DNA from: Burkholderiaceae bacterium
Lineage (GTDB): Bacteria; Pseudomonadota; Gammaproteobacteria; Burkholderiales; Burkholderiaceae_E
Length of the DNA stretch: 34,004 nucleotides
Assembly (NCBI GenBank): GCA_023954135.1
Contig: JAMLIN010000041.1
Location: 1-34,004, forward strand
Direction of reading: 5' to 3'
Made by a program: the position numbers and the translations under genes. Below the pieces are notes generated by a model that did not search any database, had not been told where the DNA came from, and saw nothing but the letters and a program-made list of their open reading frames with translations. Within the stretch, counting starts at the first letter, position 1. Every line of letters begins with the position of its first letter. Below, in pieces: positions 1 to 12,398 of this stretch.

Positions 1-490
<490 letters not shown>

Positions 491-528
491 GTTTCGCTTC
501 CTGTTCCTTGGATTCTGTTGCCGGCGGA

Positions 529-1395
529 TCAGACCGCCGCGGCGCCGCTGACGATCTCCGAGAGTTCCTGGGTGATCGCGGCCTGGCGGGCCTTGTTGTA
601 CGAGAGCTGGAGGTCGTCGATGACCTTCTTCGCGTTGTCCGACGCCGCCTTCATCGCGACCATGCGGGCCGACTGCTCGGAGGCCATGTTCTCGGCCACC
701 GCCTGGTAGATGATCGCCTCGACGTAGCGCACCAGGAGCTCGTCGAGCACCGACTGCGCGTCCGGCTCGTAGATGTAGTCCCAGGTGTACTCGCGGGACT
801 CTTCCTTGAGCTTCTCGGGCGACAGCGGCAGCAGCTGCTCGATCACCGGCACCTGCGACATCGTGTTGATGAAGCGGGTGTAGGCGAGATAGACCGCGTC
901 GATCTCGCCGTTCGCATAGGCGTCGAGCTGGATCTTGAGCGGGCCGATCAGTCGCTCGAGGTGGGGCGTGTCGCCGAGCTGGATCGCGTGCGAGACGACC
1001 TGGGCGCCGATACGCGACAGGAAGCCGAAGCCCTTGTTGCCGATCGCGGTGGTGCGCACCGACACCCCGCGCTCCTCGAGCTCGCGCAGCTTGCCGGTGA
1101 CGGCGCGCAGGATGTTGGTGTTCAGGCCGCCGCACAGGCCCTTGTCGGTGGTGACGACGATCACCCCGGCATTCCTCTCCTCGCGCTGGACGAGGTAGGG
1201 ATGCCGGTACTCCGGATTCGCCAGGGCGAGATGCGCCGCGATGTTGCGCACCTTGTCGCCGTACGGACGAGAGGCGCGCATGCGGTCCTGCGCCTTGCGC
1301 ATCTTGGAGGCGGAGACCATCTCCATCGCCTTGGTGATCTTGCGCGTGTTCTGCACGCTCTTGATCTTGGTCCTGATCTCTTTCGAGCCAGCCAT
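529..1395 (-). CDS. atpG: F1 ATP synthase gamma subunit
   Basis: The gamma subunit is the rotating central stalk that couples the c-ring to the alpha3beta3 head. The protein has 288 residues, the usual length. The N-terminal helix starts [20 protein letters not shown] and reaches [15 protein letters not shown], a family hallmark. The C-terminus carries the second long helix ([20 protein letters not shown]), which pairs with the first to form the coiled-coil shaft. The middle contains the conserved [10 protein letters not shown] segment. It lies between atpA (55-base gap) and atpD (38-base gap) in the operon. Confidence 0.98.
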   Translation of the reverse strand: MAGSKEIRTKIKSVQNTRKITKAMEMVSASKMRKAQDRMRASRPYGDKVRNIAAHLALANPEYRHPYLVQREERNAGVIVVTTDKGLCGGLNTNILRAVTGKLRELEERGVSVRTTAIGNKGFGFLSRIGAQVVSHAIQLGDTPHLERLIGPLKIQLDAYANGEIDAVYLAYTRFINTMSQVPVIEQLLPLSPEKLKEESREYTWDYIYEPDAQSVLDELLVRYVEAIIYQAVAENMASEQSARMVAMKAASDNAKKVIDDLQLSYNKARQAAITQELSEIVSGAAAV

Positions 1396-1450
1396 GTGTC
1401 GCTACCCTCTTTGGACGGGCCCCGGCGGGACGAAGCCCGCCGGAATCCGG

Positions 1451-2992
<1,542 letters not shown>

Positions 2993-3017
2993 GAAATATT
3001 CTCCTGCCCTTGCGGAC

Positions 3018-3551
3018 TCAAACCTTGAGCGCGCCGGCGAGCTTCGCGAGCTTGCCGCGCACCGATGCATCCATGACTTCGTCGCCGATCCGGATCGAGA
3101 CGCCGCCGATCAGCTCGGGTTCGACCGTGACCACGGCCTGGACCTTGCGACCGAACCGGCCCTCGAGCGTGGCGACGATCTCGCCGAGCTGCTCGTCGGT
3201 CAGGGGATAGGCCGAGGCGACATGCGCCTCGATCACCCCTTCGTGCGCATGGCGCAGGGCCTCGAACTGCGAAGCGATCTCGGCCATGACAGGGAATCGC
3301 TCGTTCGACGCCAGGACCTGCACGAAGTTGCGCTGCTCGGCGGTGAGCTCCCCTGCGGCGTCGGCCAGCAGGCGGGCCAGCCGATCGGCCGACAGACCGG
3401 GATTGCCGACCAGGTCGCGAGCGACGTCGGTGCCGACGACGGTGGACAGGCGCGACAGCGCATCGGACCACGACGGCAGCTGACCGAGCTCGCTGGCGAG
3501 CTTGAACGCGGCTTCGGCGTAGGGGCGCGCGATGGTGAGCGACTCTGCCAT
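3018..3551 (-). CDS. atpH: F1 ATP synthase delta subunit
   Basis: Delta (OSCP homologue) joins the top of F1 to the peripheral stalk b subunits. The protein has 177 residues, the normal size, and starts [19 protein letters not shown], the usual N-terminal helix of the family. The C-terminal part has the conserved pattern [20 protein letters not shown], typical of the b-binding domain. The start lies only 4 bases after the atpF stop, so translation is probably coupled. The stop is 25 bases before the atpA start. Confidence 0.97.
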   Translation of the reverse strand: MAESLTIARPYAEAAFKLASELGQLPSWSDALSRLSTVVGTDVARDLVGNPGLSADRLARLLADAAGELTAEQRNFVQVLASNERFPVMAEIASQFEALRHAHEGVIEAHVASAYPLTDEQLGEIVATLEGRFGRKVQAVVTVEPELIGGVSIRIGDEVMDASVRGKLAKLAGALKV

Positions 3552-3555
3552 TGGC

Positions 3556-4029
3556 TTACCTGAGCTCGTTCTTCAGGTTGTCGAGAAGGGCGGCGTGGCG
3601 CTGCGCGTCGATCTCGGTGCGCAGGATCCGCTCGGCACCCACCACGGCCAGCGAGGCGACCTGCTCGCGCAGGGCATCCTTAGCGCGCTGCGCGGCAAGC
3701 CCGGCCTCTTCCTCGGCCGCCTTCTGGGCCGCGGCCACGATGCGGGCAGCCTCGGCACGGGCTTCCTCGACGATCTGCCCGGCCTGCCTTTCGGCGGCGG
3801 CGCGCGTGTCGGCGGCACCCTGGCGGGCGGTCTTCAGCTCGTCCTGGACCCGGCGCTCGGCGACCGCGAGATCGGCCTTGGCCTTGTCGGCGGCGGCAAG
3901 GCCGTCGGCGATGCGTTTCGAGCGGTCATCCAGCGCCTGGGTGATCGGCGGCCACACGTACTTGGCCACGAACCACCACAACGCCAGAAAGACCACGATC
4001 TGTACGATCAGTGTCGCGTTCAGATACAC
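3556..4029 (-). CDS. atpF: Fo ATP synthase subunit b
   Basis: Subunit b forms the peripheral stator stalk. The protein has 157 residues, with one N-terminal membrane segment (about residues 5-24, TLIVQIVVFLALWWFVAKYV) followed by PPIT. A long charged, alanine-rich helix then carries the Lys/Glu/Arg pattern of the dimeric right-handed coiled coil. It lies between atpE (47-base gap) and atpH (4-base gap). Only one b gene is present, with no b' paralogue, which fits a heterotrophic proteobacterial operon. Confidence 0.97.
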   Translation of the reverse strand: MYLNATLIVQIVVFLALWWFVAKYVWPPITQALDDRSKRIADGLAAADKAKADLAVAERRVQDELKTARQGAADTRAAAERQAGQIVEEARAEAARIVAAAQKAAEEEAGLAAQRAKDALREQVASLAVVGAERILRTEIDAQRHAALLDNLKNELR

Positions 4030-4076
4030 GGCAGTCTTCCTGTGAGCTTACGGGAGTTGTTCGGTCGCGACCCGGA

Positions 4077-4325
<249 letters not shown>

Positions 4326-4366
4326 CTAGTGAAAAATCGATTGGTTGGTGAAATCGGTGAGGGAAA

Positions 4367-5671
<1,305 letters not shown>

Positions 5672-5713
5672 TTACGTATCGCAGGCGAAATGAGCAGCGG
5701 GCAAAACCATTCG

Positions 5714-5743
5714 AGTATAGCGAGCGGACATATGTCAGGTCAA
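5714..5743 (-). promoter_or_regulatory. Sigma-70-like promoter of the atp operon
   Basis: On the minus strand, TTGACC (5743-5738) and TATACT (5719-5714) are separated by 18 bases, each hexamer matching 5 of 6 consensus positions. The predicted start near 5707 leaves a leader of about 46 bases before atpI. It sits between parB and atpI, so the atp genes probably have their own promoter rather than depending on parAB transcription. Confidence 0.7.
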
Positions 5744-5839
5744 GAAATGCGGCAGCGCAACCTCGGTCGGCGGATGCCTTTTCGGGACGGCAGCGACACC
5801 TTCATGCCATTGCCGGTGCCGATGTGTCGTTGCAGCGCG

Positions 5840-6760
5840 TTACTCTTCGCGCATCGTGTCGGCCAGGTTGAGGGCCTCCACCAGACCCTCGAACTGCTCC
5901 ATGCTCGAGAAGGCGATGGTGAGCCGGCCGGCGCCGCGCGGATTCGCCGACAGCGTCACCCGGGTGCCGAGCCGCTCGGCGATCCGGGTTTCGAGCCGCT
6001 CGAGATCGCGGTCGCGCCCGATGTCGCGCCGGCGCGACATCGAACGGCGTCCGCCGGGCTCGGCTTCCTGCGCGACCCGCTTCTCGGTTTCGCGCACCGA
6101 GAGTCCGCGCTCGACGATCTCCTGGGCGAGCATGATCTGCGTCGCCCGGTCGACGGCGAGCAGCGCCCGGGCATGACCCATGTCGAGATCGCCCGACATG
6201 AGCATCGCCTGCACCGGGTCGGCGAGGTTGAGCAGGCGCAGCAGATTGCTGGTCGCGCTGCGCGAGCGGCCGATCGCTTCGGCGGCCTTCTCATGCGAAT
6301 AGCCGAACTCGTCGATCAGGCGCCGGATTCCCTGCGCCTCCTCCAGCGGGTTGAGATCCTCGCGCTGGATGTTCTCGATGAGCGCGAGCGAGAGCGCCGC
6401 CTCGTCGTCGGCCTCGCGGACGATGACCGGCACTTCCGTGAGCTCGGCCACGCCGGCGGCGCGATAGCGCCGTTCGCCCGCGATGATCTCGTAGCGCCGC
6501 GGCCGGCCGTCGCCCGGCTCGACGGGCAGCGCCCGGACCACGATCGGCTGCATCAGTCCATGCTGGCGGATCGACGCGGCGAGCTCCTGGATCGAGCCCT
6601 CGTCCATCCGCGTGCGGGGTTGGTAGCGCCCCGGCTGCAGGCGGCCGATCGGTAGCTGGTGCGGCGTGTCGTCGCCGGCTTCGGAAAGGCCGGCGGATTC
6701 CGGGTCACCCAGCAGCGCGTCGAGGCCGCGGCCGAGGCCCTTGGCTTTCGGTTTGATCAT
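5840..6760 (-). CDS. parB: Chromosome partition protein ParB (Spo0J/Noc-type CTPase clamp)
   Basis: ParB binds parS sites near the origin, loads as a CTP-dependent sliding clamp and works with ParA in chromosome segregation. I use the ATG at 6758-6760 (306 residues), which gives the family start MIKPKAKGLGRGLDALLG. A more distal frame opening would run through parA. The CTP-binding GERRYRAA box is at residues 95-102, LIENIQREDLNP follows, and the helix-turn-helix is at about 154-178 (SHEKAAEAIGRSRSATSNLL). The C-terminal dimerisation domain is intact. The start overlaps the parA stop as ATGA, so the two are translationally coupled. Two parS sites occur about 3.7 kb away. Confidence 0.97.
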   Translation of the reverse strand: MIKPKAKGLGRGLDALLGDPESAGLSEAGDDTPHQLPIGRLQPGRYQPRTRMDEGSIQELAASIRQHGLMQPIVVRALPVEPGDGRPRRYEIIAGERRYRAAGVAELTEVPVIVREADDEAALSLALIENIQREDLNPLEEAQGIRRLIDEFGYSHEKAAEAIGRSRSATSNLLRLLNLADPVQAMLMSGDLDMGHARALLAVDRATQIMLAQEIVERGLSVRETEKRVAQEAEPGGRRSMSRRRDIGRDRDLERLETRIAERLGTRVTLSANPRGAGRLTIAFSSMEQFEGLVEALNLADTMREE

Positions 6761-7536
6761 CTGGTGAATAACGTGTCGATGCGTTCGATGAGTTCGGCGC
6801 CGAATGCCATATAGGCCTTGGCGCCGCGCGATCCCGGGTCGTAGACGACCCCGGGCTTGCCGTGGCTCGGCGCTTCGGCGAGCCGGACGTTGCGGGGGAT
6901 GACGGTACGGAACACCTTGGCGCCGAAATGCTGCTCGAGCTGCGCCGAGACCTGCTGGGCGAGCATGATCCGCGGGTCGAACATCACCCGCAGCAACCCG
7001 ATCACCTGCAGGTTGGTGTTGAAGTTGGCGTAGACCCGCTTGATGGTGTTGACGAGGTCCGACAGCCCCTCGAGCGCGAAGTACTCGCACTGCATCGGGA
7101 TGATCACCCCGTGGGCGGCGCAGAACCCGTTCAGGGTGAGGAGCGAGAGCGACGGCGGGCAGTCGATCAGGATGATGTCGTAGCGCGACTCCACCTGCGC
7201 CAGCGCGTCCTTCAGGCGGGTCTCGCGTTCCTCGAACTCGACCAGCTCGACTTCCGCGCCGGCGAGGTCGCGGTTGGCGGGCAGGACGTCGTAGCCGCCG
7301 GTCGGCGAAGTGACGCTTGCTTCTTCCACATCCGAGAGGCCTATCAACACGTGGTAAACGGAACGAGTAAGCGCTCGCTTATCGATACCGCTGCCCATCG
7401 TGGCATTGCCCTGGGGATCGAGGTCGACGAGCAGGGTGCGCTGGCCGTGGCGGGCCAGCGCCGCCGAGAGATTGACCGTGGTGGTCGTCTTGCCGACGCC
7501 CCCCTTCTGGTTCGCGATGACAAAGATTCGGGCCAA
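6757..7536 (-). CDS. parA: Chromosome partition ATPase ParA (Soj)
   Basis: ParA is the ATPase whose nucleoid-bound gradient moves ParB-parS complexes. The protein has 259 residues, the short chromosomal Soj type without an N-terminal DNA-binding domain. The deviant Walker A motif KGGVGKTT is at residues 11-18, and LLVDLDPQGN follows at about 35-44. The start is TTG (7534-7536): no ATG or GTG lies before the Walker motif, and MARIFVIANQKGGVGK is the family N-terminus. Only 3 bases separate it from the rsmG stop, so translation probably depends on coupling to rsmG. It overlaps parB by 4 bases. Confidence 0.97.
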   Translation of the reverse strand: MARIFVIANQKGGVGKTTTTVNLSAALARHGQRTLLVDLDPQGNATMGSGIDKRALTRSVYHVLIGLSDVEEASVTSPTGGYDVLPANRDLAGAEVELVEFEERETRLKDALAQVESRYDIILIDCPPSLSLLTLNGFCAAHGVIIPMQCEYFALEGLSDLVNTIKRVYANFNTNLQVIGLLRVMFDPRIMLAQQVSAQLEQHFGAKVFRTVIPRNVRLAEAPSHGKPGVVYDPGSRGAKAYMAFGAELIERIDTLFTR

Positions 7537-7539
7537 GGC

Positions 7540-8274
7540 TCAGGGCTCCGTCGGGTTCGGGTTCGGTGCGGAAGGAATCGGCAGGGCCTCGAGCACGACG
7601 ACGCAGCGCTGCGCATCGAGGCCGGGTACGGCAAGGGTTTCGACGGCGGCAACCCGCCAGGGGAGGTGGCGGGCCGCAAGCTCGTCGAGCTCGTCGTCGG
7701 GGCGCGCGCCCTTCATCGCCAGCAGGCGGGTATCGGGGCCAGCGATCCCCGCGACCGAGGCCGCGAAGTCCGCGAGCGAGGCGAAGGCCCGACTGGTGAT
7801 CGCAGCCGGCGCGGCATCGAGCCGCAGTTGCTCGACCCTGGCCTCGCGCACCCCGAGGCCGCGCAGGCCGAGCTCGGCCCGGCACTGGCGCAGGAAAGCG
7901 GCCTTCTTGCCGACCGGCTCGACGAGGTCGATCCGGATCCCGGGCCGGGCGATCGCGAGCGGAATGCCGGGCAGCCCGGCGCCGCTGCCGACATCGACCA
8001 GCAGGGCTCCGTCGGGCACCGCGTCGAGCAGCGGCACGATCGACAGGCTGTCGGCGAGATGCGAGGCGACCATCGTCCGCGGATCGCGGATTGCCGTGAG
8101 ATTGAAGCTGCGGTTCCAGCGGACGATGAGCTCGAGATAATCGAGCAGCGTCGCCTGCGCTGACGCATCCAGCTCGAGCCCGAGGCGATCGATCGAGTCG
8201 GCCAGCTGCCCGGCGAGCTCCGCTCGCGAAGCGGCAGCCTGGTCGCCCCGGCGCGGCCGCCCGGTCCGCGGCAT
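7540..8274 (-). CDS. rsmG: 16S rRNA (guanine527-N7)-methyltransferase RsmG (GidB)
   Basis: RsmG uses S-adenosylmethionine to methylate N7 of G527 in 16S rRNA. In other bacteria its loss gives low-level streptomycin resistance. The chosen ATG at 8272-8274 gives 244 residues, somewhat longer than the E. coli protein because of a basic N-terminal tail. The SAM-binding loop VDVGSGAGLPGIPLAIARP is at about residues 93-111, preceded by the family motif RWNRSFNLTAIRDP. A TTG overlapping the mnmG stop (TTGA near 8304) would add about ten residues and cannot be excluded. The gene lies between mnmG and parA as in many Proteobacteria. Confidence 0.95.
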   Translation of the reverse strand: MPRTGRPRRGDQAAASRAELAGQLADSIDRLGLELDASAQATLLDYLELIVRWNRSFNLTAIRDPRTMVASHLADSLSIVPLLDAVPDGALLVDVGSGAGLPGIPLAIARPGIRIDLVEPVGKKAAFLRQCRAELGLRGLGVREARVEQLRLDAAPAAITSRAFASLADFAASVAGIAGPDTRLLAMKGARPDDELDELAARHLPWRVAAVETLAVPGLDAQRCVVVLEALPIPSAPNPNPTEP

Positions 8275-8303
8275 GCCGGAGCGCCGCGCCCCGGTCGCGG
8301 CGT

Positions 8304-10238
8304 TCAAGCCGCTTCGCGGCGACCGCCGCGTTTCTTGAGATGGACGAGGAGAACGGAGATCGCCGCCGGCGTCACGCCCGAGATCCGGCTCGCCTGCCCG
8401 ATCGTCTCGGGACGCCGGTCGGCCAGGATCTGGCGAACCTCGAAGGACAGGCCCGGTACCGCCGCATAGTCGAAGTCGGGCGGCAGGGGCAGCTCGGTAT
8501 TGTGCTTCTGGCGCTCCACCTCGACGCGCTGGCGTTCGATGTAGCCGCTGTACTTGGCACGGATCTCCACCTGCTCGACCACCTGGGCGATGCGCAGGTC
8601 GTCCAGACCGCTGGTCGCTTCGGCTTCGCGCAGATGGGGCGGAGCCAGCTCGACGAGACGCTCGTAGCGGGTGTCGGGTCGACGCAGCAGGTCGGCGAGC
8701 GAGTATTCCCGCTCGATCGGCTGGCCGAGGGCCGCCTCGACCAGCGCGGGATCGGCGCTGGCGGGCCGTACCCAGCTGCGGGCGAGCCGGACGGATTCCC
8801 TCTCGATCGCATCGCGCTTGCGGCAGAAGACTTCCCACTGGCGGTCGCCGACCAGGCCGAGCTTCCGGCCGATCTCGGTCAGGCGCAGATCGGCATTGTC
8901 CTCGCGCAGGTTGAGCCGGTACTCCGCCCGGCTGGTGAACATCCGATAGGGTTCGCTGACGCCCCGGGTGATGAGATCGTCGACCAGCACCCCGAGATAG
9001 GCCTCGTCGCGCTTCGGCGTCCAGGCATCCTCGCCCCGGACCTGTCGCGCCGCATTGGCCCCGGCGAGCAGGCCCTGGGCCGCCGCCTCTTCGTAACCCG
9101 TCGTGCCGTTGATCTGGCCGGCGAAGAACAGGCCGGCGATCGACTTCGTCTCGAGGCTGCTCTTCAAGGCGCGCGGATCGAAATAGTCATACTCGATCGC
9201 ATAGCCAGGACGTAACAGATGTGCGTCCTCCAGCCCGGGAATGGCACGAACCATCCGGATCTGGATGTCGAACGGCAGGCTGGTCGAGATGCCGTTCGGA
9301 TAGATCTCGTGGGTGTCGAGCCCTTCGGGCTCGAGGAAGACCTGGTGCGAGGCCTTGTCCGCGAAGCGGAAGATCTTGTCCTCCACCGAGGGGCAGTAGC
9401 GCGGGCCGACGCCCTCGATCACTCCCGTGAACATCGGCGAGCGATCGATCCCCTCGCGGATGATGTCGTGCACAGCCTGCGAAGTATGGGTGATCCAGCA
9501 CGGCACCTGGCGGGGATGCCGCTCCGGATCGCCGAGGAACGAGAACACCGGCACCGGATCGAGATCGCCCGGCTGCTCCTCGCAACGACTGTAGTCGATC
9601 GTCCGGCCGTCGATCCGAGGCGGAGTCCCGGTCTTGAGGCGCCCCTGCGGCAGGGCGAGATCCTTGAGCCGCTCGGCGAGCGTCACCGAGGCCGGGTCGC
9701 CGGCGCGACCGGCGCCATAGTTGTCCAGCCCGACATGGACCTTTCCGTTGAGGAAGGTGCCGGCGGTCAGCACCACGGCGCGAGCCCGGAACTCGATGCC
9801 GGTCTGGGTTCGGGCACCCGTCACCCGGTCGCCCTTGCCATCCGATTCGATCAGCAGATCGTCGACAGCCTGCTGGAAGATCCAGAGCTTCGGCTGGTTC
9901 TCGAGGCGAGAGCGCATCGCGGCCCGATAAAGTACCCTGTCGGCTTGCGCCCTGGTGGCGCGGACGGCCGGACCCTTGCTGGAATTGAGGATGCGAAACT
10001 GAATGCCGGCATCGTCGGTGGCCGAGGCCATCGCGCCGCCCAGCGCATCGATCTCCTTGACCAGGTGTCCCTTGCCGATGCCGCCGATCGAGGGGTTGCA
10101 TGACATCTGGCCGAGCGTCTCGATCGAGTGCGTCAGCAACAGAGTGCGACACCCGACACGGGCGGAGGCGAGCGCCGCCTCGGATCCGGCATGGCCACCG
10201 CCGACGACGATGACATCGAAATGATCGGGATGCTGCAT
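8304..10238 (-). CDS. mnmG: tRNA uridine-5-carboxymethylaminomethyl modification enzyme MnmG (GidA)
   Basis: MnmG is the FAD-dependent partner of MnmE. The complex adds carboxymethylaminomethyl groups to wobble U34 of certain tRNAs. The protein has 644 residues, close to the usual 620-650. The dinucleotide-binding motif GGGHAG is at residues 13-18. The segment [20 protein letters not shown], which carries a catalytic cysteine, follows, and [18 protein letters not shown] contains the second conserved cysteine. The C-terminal helical domain that contacts MnmE and tRNA is complete. The GMC oxidoreductase gene, not mnmE, lies upstream across a 396-base gap. Confidence 0.98.
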   Translation of the reverse strand: MQHPDHFDVIVVGGGHAGSEAALASARVGCRTLLLTHSIETLGQMSCNPSIGGIGKGHLVKEIDALGGAMASATDDAGIQFRILNSSKGPAVRATRAQADRVLYRAAMRSRLENQPKLWIFQQAVDDLLIESDGKGDRVTGARTQTGIEFRARAVVLTAGTFLNGKVHVGLDNYGAGRAGDPASVTLAERLKDLALPQGRLKTGTPPRIDGRTIDYSRCEEQPGDLDPVPVFSFLGDPERHPRQVPCWITHTSQAVHDIIREGIDRSPMFTGVIEGVGPRYCPSVEDKIFRFADKASHQVFLEPEGLDTHEIYPNGISTSLPFDIQIRMVRAIPGLEDAHLLRPGYAIEYDYFDPRALKSSLETKSIAGLFFAGQINGTTGYEEAAAQGLLAGANAARQVRGEDAWTPKRDEAYLGVLVDDLITRGVSEPYRMFTSRAEYRLNLREDNADLRLTEIGRKLGLVGDRQWEVFCRKRDAIERESVRLARSWVRPASADPALVEAALGQPIEREYSLADLLRRPDTRYERLVELAPPHLREAEATSGLDDLRIAQVVEQVEIRAKYSGYIERQRVEVERQKHNTELPLPPDFDYAAVPGLSFEVRQILADRRPETIGQASRISGVTPAAISVLLVHLKKRGGRREAA

Positions 10239-10391
10239 GGGGCTGGGCTCGGCCGTGCGTCTGAGCTGCTGGCCGATCGAAACGGGGTTTGATCCTGGCC
10301 GGAATCCGGACGCCGGCCTGCTACGGATGGGTCGCGCGACACAGGCGACTGAGGCTGGAGCCTCTACCCGGTCATGGCGATTCGGGTTGTG

Positions 10392-10397
10392 ATTATA
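10392..10397 (-). promoter_or_regulatory. Candidate -10 box for mnmG
   Basis: On the minus strand this hexamer reads TATAAT, a perfect -10 consensus. It would place the start of transcription near 10385, about 147 bases before the mnmG ATG. The -35 region, 17 to 18 bases upstream, is poor (around CTATCGA), so the promoter may need help or the match may be chance. Confidence 0.4.
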
Positions 10398-10486
10398 CGG
10401 CGCGACGGGATCTTTCGATAGATCGTGAGCCGACCTAGTCGACCGGACCGATACCGAGCGACATGTCTGGAGGAACGAAAGCGTCC

Positions 10487-10502
10487 TGTTTCACGTGAAA
10501 CG
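10487..10502. promoter_or_regulatory. parS centromere site 1 (15/16)
   Basis: The sequence is TGTTTCACGTGAAACG. It matches the universal chromosomal parS TGTTTCACGTGAAACA at all but the last base and is the expected ParB loading site. It lies about 3.7 kb upstream of parB, beyond mnmG. Confidence 0.93.
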
Positions 10503-10588
10503 TGCAGTCAAAGTCAAAGCGGCAGGGGTTTTATTCGACTTCGGAAGAGACAAGCTCCCCCTCGTAGTGCGCTGCGACCGGGAGCCTA

Positions 10589-10604
10589 TGTTTCACGTGA
10601 AACA
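10589..10604. promoter_or_regulatory. parS centromere site 2 (16/16)
   Basis: The sequence TGTTTCACGTGAAACA is a perfect copy of the chromosomal parS palindrome. It is 102 bases from site 1 and 31 bases from the stop of the GMC oxidoreductase gene. Paired sites would nucleate ParB spreading over this origin-proximal region. Confidence 0.97.
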
Positions 10605-10634
10605 GGCAAACCCACCGGGAGTGCTCCCCTCGTC

Positions 10635-12284
10635 TCATTCCCCCGCCAGGATCCACTCCGCCGCCCGCTCCGCGATCATCAGCGTCGGCGAGTTCGTATT
10701 CCCCGAGGTGATCGTCGGCATGACCGAGGCATCCGCGACCCTGAGCCCCTCCACGCCGATGACCCGCAGCCGGCCATCGACCACCGCCCGGGAATCCGTC
10801 TCGGCTCCCATCCGACAGGTGCCGACCGGATGGAAGATGGTGGTCCCGATCCGCGCCGCAGCTTCGGCAAGCTGATCATCGGTCTGGAAATCAGGCCCGG
10901 GAAGATACTCCGACGGAGAATAGCGGGCGAGCGCGGCACCGCCGGCAATCCTGCGTGTCAATCGGATCGCACGAGCGGCAACCAGCCGATCCGATTCGGT
11001 CGACAGGTAGTTCGGGGCAATCCGCGGTGCCTCACAGACATCGGCCGACTGGATGTGCACACTACCCCGGCTTTCCGGACGGAGATGGCACACCGAAGCG
11101 GTGAATGCAGGGAAGCGATGCAGCGGATCACCGAACTTGTCGAGCGACAGGGGCTGGACGTGATACTCGAGATCCGGAGTCTCGACATCCGCCGACGAAT
11201 AGGCGAAGGCGCCCAGCTGGCTGGGCGACATCGTCATCGGCCCTCGCTTGGCGCCGAAATACTGCAGGCCCATCCAGGCACGACCCCAGATCGATCCCGC
11301 GGTCTGGTTCAGCGTCGACACCCCTTTCACCTTGTAGATCGTGCGCAGCTGCAGATGGTCCTGGAGGTTCTCGCCCACGCCGGGACGGTCGGCATGAACA
11401 TCGATCCCGAGCTCCCGCAGTCGTCGGCCATCGCCGATCCCCGAGCGCTCGAGAATCTGGACGCTGCCGATCGATCCGGATGACAGCACGACCTCCCGCC
11501 GGGCTCGGGCCTGCTTCGCCGGTCCGAGCCCGGCGGCGCTCAAGGCCTGGTTGGGCGCGCAGGCCTGGAACTCCACCCCGACCACCCTGCCCGGGCTCGC
11601 CTCGTCGAACACCAGGCGCGAGACATTGGCCCGGCTCTCGACCTTCAGGTTCGGTCGTCCGAGGATCGGGCGCAGAAAAGCGCTGGCCGCATTCCAGCGA
11701 ACACCCCGCCGCTGGTTCACCTCGAAGTAGCCGCAGCCGAAGTTGTCGCCCCGGTTGAAGTCCTCGGTATTCGGGATGCCGGCTTGCGCCGCCGCCTCCT
11801 GGAAGGCCTCCAGGATCGGCCAGCGCAAGCGCATCCGCTCGACCCGCCACTCGCCGCCATGGCCATGGAGCGGATCGCCTCCGCCCCCGTCGAGTCGGTG
11901 GTAGTCCTCGTGCTTCTTGAAGTACGACAGGACCTCGGACCATCCCCAGCCCGGAACTTCCCGGGCCCAGCGATCATAGTCCGCCGCCTGCCCCCGCATG
12001 TAGATCATCCCGTTGATCGAGGAGCAACCGCCCCAGACCCGGCCGCGGGGATACTTGATCGATCGCCCCCCAAGCCCGGGTTCGGCGACGGTGTCGTACA
12101 GCCAGTCGGTCCGCGGATTGCCGATGCAGTAGAGATAGCCGACAGGGATATGGATCCAGCGATAGTCATCCGGGCCGCCCGATTCGATCAGGAGCACGGA
12201 GTTGGCCGGATCGGCCGACAGACGATTTGCGAGAAGGCAACCGGCCGTTCCCGCGCCCACCACGATGTAGTCGAACGTCTCCAT
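10635..12284 (-). CDS. GMC-family FAD-dependent alcohol/choline-type dehydrogenase
   Basis: This is a flavoprotein of the glucose-methanol-choline family that oxidises a primary alcohol to an aldehyde. It has 549 residues, a normal bacterial length. The FAD-binding loop VVGAGTAG is near residues 8-15. The first GMC signature region (YPRGRVWGGCSSINGMIYMR) and the second (SSGSIGSVQILERSGIG) are both present. The catalytic pair is His485 in FHPVGTCRMG and Asn in SGNTNSPT (about 529-531), as in choline and aliphatic alcohol dehydrogenases. The substrate cannot be read from sequence. Its own promoter with a palindrome lies upstream, and a semialdehyde dehydrogenase gene precedes it on the same strand, suggesting alcohol to aldehyde to acid oxidation. 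Confidence 0.9.
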   Translation of the reverse strand: METFDYIVVGAGTAGCLLANRLSADPANSVLLIESGGPDDYRWIHIPVGYLYCIGNPRTDWLYDTVAEPGLGGRSIKYPRGRVWGGCSSINGMIYMRGQAADYDRWAREVPGWGWSEVLSYFKKHEDYHRLDGGGGDPLHGHGGEWRVERMRLRWPILEAFQEAAAQAGIPNTEDFNRGDNFGCGYFEVNQRRGVRWNAASAFLRPILGRPNLKVESRANVSRLVFDEASPGRVVGVEFQACAPNQALSAAGLGPAKQARARREVVLSSGSIGSVQILERSGIGDGRRLRELGIDVHADRPGVGENLQDHLQLRTIYKVKGVSTLNQTAGSIWGRAWMGLQYFGAKRGPMTMSPSQLGAFAYSSADVETPDLEYHVQPLSLDKFGDPLHRFPAFTASVCHLRPESRGSVHIQSADVCEAPRIAPNYLSTESDRLVAARAIRLTRRIAGGAALARYSPSEYLPGPDFQTDDQLAEAAARIGTTIFHPVGTCRMGAETDSRAVVDGRLRVIGVEGLRVADASVMPTITSGNTNSPTLMIAERAAEWILAGE

Positions 12285-12302
12285 TCGCCCCTCGATCTCG
12301 AT

Positions 12303-12322
12303 ATTATAAGTGAATACTCACT
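12303..12322 (-). promoter_or_regulatory. Promoter -10 box with adjacent palindromic operator upstream of the GMC gene
   Basis: On the minus strand a perfect TATAAT (12308-12303) lies 18 bases before the GMC start codon. Directly upstream of it, at 12309-12322, is the perfect inverted repeat AGTGA-N4-TCACT. This palindrome would occupy the spacer between -35 and -10, a classic place for a repressor. The -35 hexamer is weak (TATTAA-like). No regulator gene is adjacent, so its binder is unknown; the shape resembles TetR-type operators. Confidence 0.5.
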
Positions 12323-12398
12323 GCTTTAATATTCCGCATCCAGACGCATTCTGGCACTCGAGAGCTGCCCAGAACCCAGCGGCGGCCCTGCCACCGTT

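Larger units (their letters stand above)
10239..10634. other. Intergenic parS region between mnmG and the GMC oxidoreductase
   Basis: This 396-base gap contains no convincing gene. It holds two parS sites (10487-10502 and 10589-10604), whose starts are 102 bases apart, and a consensus -10 box for mnmG at 10392-10397. I found no DnaA box (TTATNCACA) here, so I see no evidence that this is the replication origin itself. Confidence 0.7.

Noticed and set aside
10285-10305. GTTTGATCCTGGC, resembling the start of 16S rRNA
   Set aside because: Only about 13 bases match and nothing rRNA-like follows; it is chance.
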